Assembly: GCF_006715565.1 (NCBI RefSeq)
Contig: NZ_VFNL01000001.1
Span: forward strand, 1,674,001-1,738,000
DNA from: Microbacterium sp. SLBN-154
Lineage (GTDB): Bacteria; Actinomycetota; Actinomycetes; Actinomycetales; Microbacteriaceae
Reading direction: 5' to 3'
Length of the DNA stretch: 64,000 bases
Of this stretch, positions 62,421 to 64,000 are shown piece after piece; the first letter of the stretch is position 1, and every line of letters starts with the position of its first letter. The notes beneath the pieces are model-generated. The model saw nothing but the letters and a program-made list of their open reading frames with translations, ran no database searches and had not been told where the DNA came from. The position numbers were made by a program, and so were the translations under genes.

Positions 62421-63458
62421 ATGTCGAACCGGGGCACCGAGCTTGTCTCGTCGCGACGACAGCGCCGTAAAGAGCTGCCGGCTTCCGCGCTGCATCCGTC
62501 CGCACCGATTCCCGTTCAGGGCCCGGGCGTGGGTGCCGGCGTCCGCGTCCCGCTCGGCGACGCCGGCGCGCAGATCTTCCCCCTCATCCTCGGTGCTGCC
62601 GAATTCGGCTGGAACGTCGATCTCGAATCCAGTCACGCCATCCTCGACACCTACGCCGAGCTCGGCGGAAACGCCGTGCACACCGCCGACACCTACTCCA
62701 GCGGTCGCAGCGAGCACATCGTCGGCCAGTGGGTGCATTCCCGGGGTCTGCGCGATGAGGTCGTGCTCATGGTGCGGGTCGGAGGACACCCCGACAATCC
62801 CGGTCTCGGACCCGTCGATCTCGTCCGCAGCGTCGAGGCCTCGCTCAGTCGGCTGCGCACCGATCGGATCGATGTGCTCACCCTCGACGCCGCGGCCGAC
62901 AGCGTGACAGCTCTGGAAGACACGCTGGCCACGGCCGAGTGGCTCGCCGAGGCCGGCAAGATCCGCGCTCTGGGCGGTGTCGGCTATACCGCGGCGCAAC
63001 TGGTCGAGGCCCGCATCCTCTCGTCCGCGGGCTACCCGCGCATCACGGTGCTCGACGTCCCGTTCAACATCCTGAGACGGCACGAGTTCGACGCTGATCT
63101 CCGCCTCGTCGCCAGCGCGCAGGGGATGTCGGTGACCGCGTCGCACGCGCTGGAGCACGGCTTCCTCGCCGGTCGATACCGCAGCCGCTCCCGCGGTGGG
63201 CTGTCGGCCCGGGGTGCACAGCTCGCGGCGAGCCTGAATCGGCGCGGCACGCGGGTGCTCCGAGCGCTCGACGAGGTGGGAGCAGACCTCGGTCTGCCCG
63301 ATGCTGCGGTCGCGGTGGCGTGGCTGCTGGCGCAGCGGCTGGTGACCGCGCCGGTCGTCAACGCCTACGCCCCCGAGCACGTCGAGGAGCTGGTGCAGGG
63401 TGTCGGCGTCCATCTCAGTCGCGCCCAACTCGCCGAGATCGCCCGCGCGGCCGAGTGA
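62421..63458 (+). CDS. Aldo/keto reductase fold protein with altered catalytic residues
   Basis: 345 aa. AKR barrel: LGGNAVHTADTYSSGRSEHIVGQW holds the expected Asp and Tyr. In active AKRs the next strand reads KxG and the following one HxPD; here they are MVRVGGHPDN (Lys to Arg) and DVLTLDAAAD (His to Asp). So two of the four catalytic residues are changed. The C-terminal NADPH-binding part (WLLAQRLVTAPVVNAYAPEHVEEL) is present but its Gly/Ser-Arg pattern is weak. A 60-residue basic N-terminal extension precedes the barrel. ATG 62421 after GAGGGGG. Possibly a cofactor-binding regulator rather than an enzyme. Confidence 0.82.
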   Translation: MSNRGTELVSSRRQRRKELPASALHPSAPIPVQGPGVGAGVRVPLGDAGAQIFPLILGAAEFGWNVDLESSHAILDTYAELGGNAVHTADTYSSGRSEHIVGQWVHSRGLRDEVVLMVRVGGHPDNPGLGPVDLVRSVEASLSRLRTDRIDVLTLDAAADSVTALEDTLATAEWLAEAGKIRALGGVGYTAAQLVEARILSSAGYPRITVLDVPFNILRRHEFDADLRLVASAQGMSVTASHALEHGFLAGRYRSRSRGGLSARGAQLAASLNRRGTRVLRALDEVGADLGLPDAAVAVAWLLAQRLVTAPVVNAYAPEHVEELVQGVGVHLSRAQLAEIARAAE

Positions 63459-63554
63459 TGCGGTGACGCGCGGCCGCGATCGACCGCAACGCGATGCGCT
63501 GACGTAGGCTGGGAGAGCGCCGTCCGGCGCCCAGCCCCGACGAAGTGAGCGAGC

Positions 63555-64000
63555 GTGACGCACTACCTCTACCTCGTGCGCCACGGCGAACATCTGGACG
63601 CCGAGCACGGACTCGTCGACGGGCCGCTGTCGCCGCGCGGGCGCCGCCAGGCCGCTCTCCTGGCCGACCGACTCTCGGGTGTGCCGTTCGACGCGGTCTG
63701 GCACTCGCCGTTGGAGCGCGCCGCGCAGACGGCGCGTGCGGTCTCGGAGCGGATGCCGTCGCTGTCTCCCGAGCCCTCGGCGCTGCTGTTCGACTGCGTT
63801 CCCACGGGCCTGTGCGAGGACACTCCCGCGGTGTACGAGCCCTTCTTCGGAGGAGTGACCGAGGCGGAGGTCGAAGCGGGCCGCGCACAGATGGCCGACG
63901 CCGTCAGCGAGTTCCTGGCCCGCAAGAGCGGCGAGGTGCATGAGCTCCTCATCACCCACAACGCCGTCATCGCCTGGTTCGTCCGCGAGGTGCTTCAGAC
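63555..64000 (+). CDS. Histidine phosphatase (phosphoglycerate-mutase-like), C-terminus beyond window
   Basis: At least 148 aa from GTG 63555. RHGE motif (YLVRHGEHLDAEHG, about residues 5-18) gives the phospho-His and Arg; HSPLERAAQTARAV (about 55) has the second Arg pair; LLITHNAVIAWFV carries the second catalytic His just before the window ends. Member of the branch 1 histidine acid phosphatases; substrate unknown. A -10-like TAGGCT lies at 63505-63510. The gene runs past base 64000. Confidence 0.88.
   Translation, partial: MTHYLYLVRHGEHLDAEHGLVDGPLSPRGRRQAALLADRLSGVPFDAVWHSPLERAAQTARAVSERMPSLSPEPSALLFDCVPTGLCEDTPAVYEPFFGGVTEAEVEAGRAQMADAVSEFLARKSGEVHELLITHNAVIAWFVREVLQ

Overview
The window is about 70% GC chromosomal DNA from a high-GC Gram-positive actinobacterium, most likely a Microbacterium or close Microbacteriaceae relative. 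Three things point there: actinobacterial gene content and order (nusA-ylxR-infB-rbfA ... truB ... ribF, a DUF222/HNH gene, GTG and TTG starts), many leaderless promoters of the form TANNNT-N6/7-start, and protein sequences typical of that family. No tRNA or rRNA gene, insertion sequence, prophage or CRISPR array was seen. This is mostly core and housekeeping sequence with a few accessory genes.

Layout. 1-1,255: copper-type ycnI (cut by the window edge) behind a small His-containing membrane protein. 1,444-2,844: a DUF222/HNH (REP13E12-type) endonuclease. 2.9-8.7 kb: site-2 protease RseP, a fused PhzE/TrpEG-type enzyme preceded by a tryptophan attenuator with its own leader peptide, ispG, and ACC deaminase acdS. 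8.7-14.9 kb: proS, a DUF1206 protein, an AGCS alanine/sodium symporter, and a DUF308-lipase fusion. 15-24 kb: the translation cluster nusA-ylxR-infB-rbfA, convergent mutY, then a uridine-kinase-like gene, truB, two small membrane proteins and ribF. 24-27.4 kb: deoC with two aldehyde dehydrogenase genes, one of them a half-length non-catalytic version. 27.4-33 kb: an exporter, a lipoprotein, a frameshifted SNF2-type helicase and pfkA. 33-39.7 kb: oligopeptidase B, a second 14-TM exporter, a phosphate transporter with a small partner, and a CpdA-like phosphodiesterase. 39.8-46 kb: aspA, a DUF4190 protein, an FAH-family enzyme, PrsW-like protease, FKBP, an EamA transporter and rpsO. 46-53 kb: a cell-wall-anchored asparaginase, a 2-oxoglutarate/iron oxygenase, an acyltransferase, and an operon of flavin monooxygenase, flavin reductase and fructosamine kinase. 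53-59.4 kb: DedA, a glycosyltransferase-GDSL esterase fusion, and a DcuSR-type two-component system divergent from the C4-dicarboxylate carrier dctA. 59.4-64 kb: a small acidic protein, pnp, a degenerate aldo/keto reductase and a histidine phosphatase running off the end.

Functional links visible in the order: the two-component system very probably controls dctA, whose substrates (aspartate, fumarate, malate) also connect to aspA and to the surface asparaginase. deoC plus aldehyde dehydrogenase would turn deoxyribose 5-phosphate into glyceraldehyde 3-phosphate and acetate. The monooxygenase and the flavin reductase form a two-component redox pair.

The most informative non-coding element is the attenuator at 6,280-6,362: a leaderless 9-codon leader peptide with two tandem Trp codons, then mutually exclusive antiterminator and terminator stems. 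It argues that the neighbouring PhzE-like enzyme is tied to tryptophan supply rather than to phenazines. Other points of interest are the one-base frameshift in the helicase, a hairpin covering part of the infB ribosome binding site, the half-length aldehyde dehydrogenase, and the aldo/keto reductase without its catalytic Lys and His. No clearly new multi-gene system was found.
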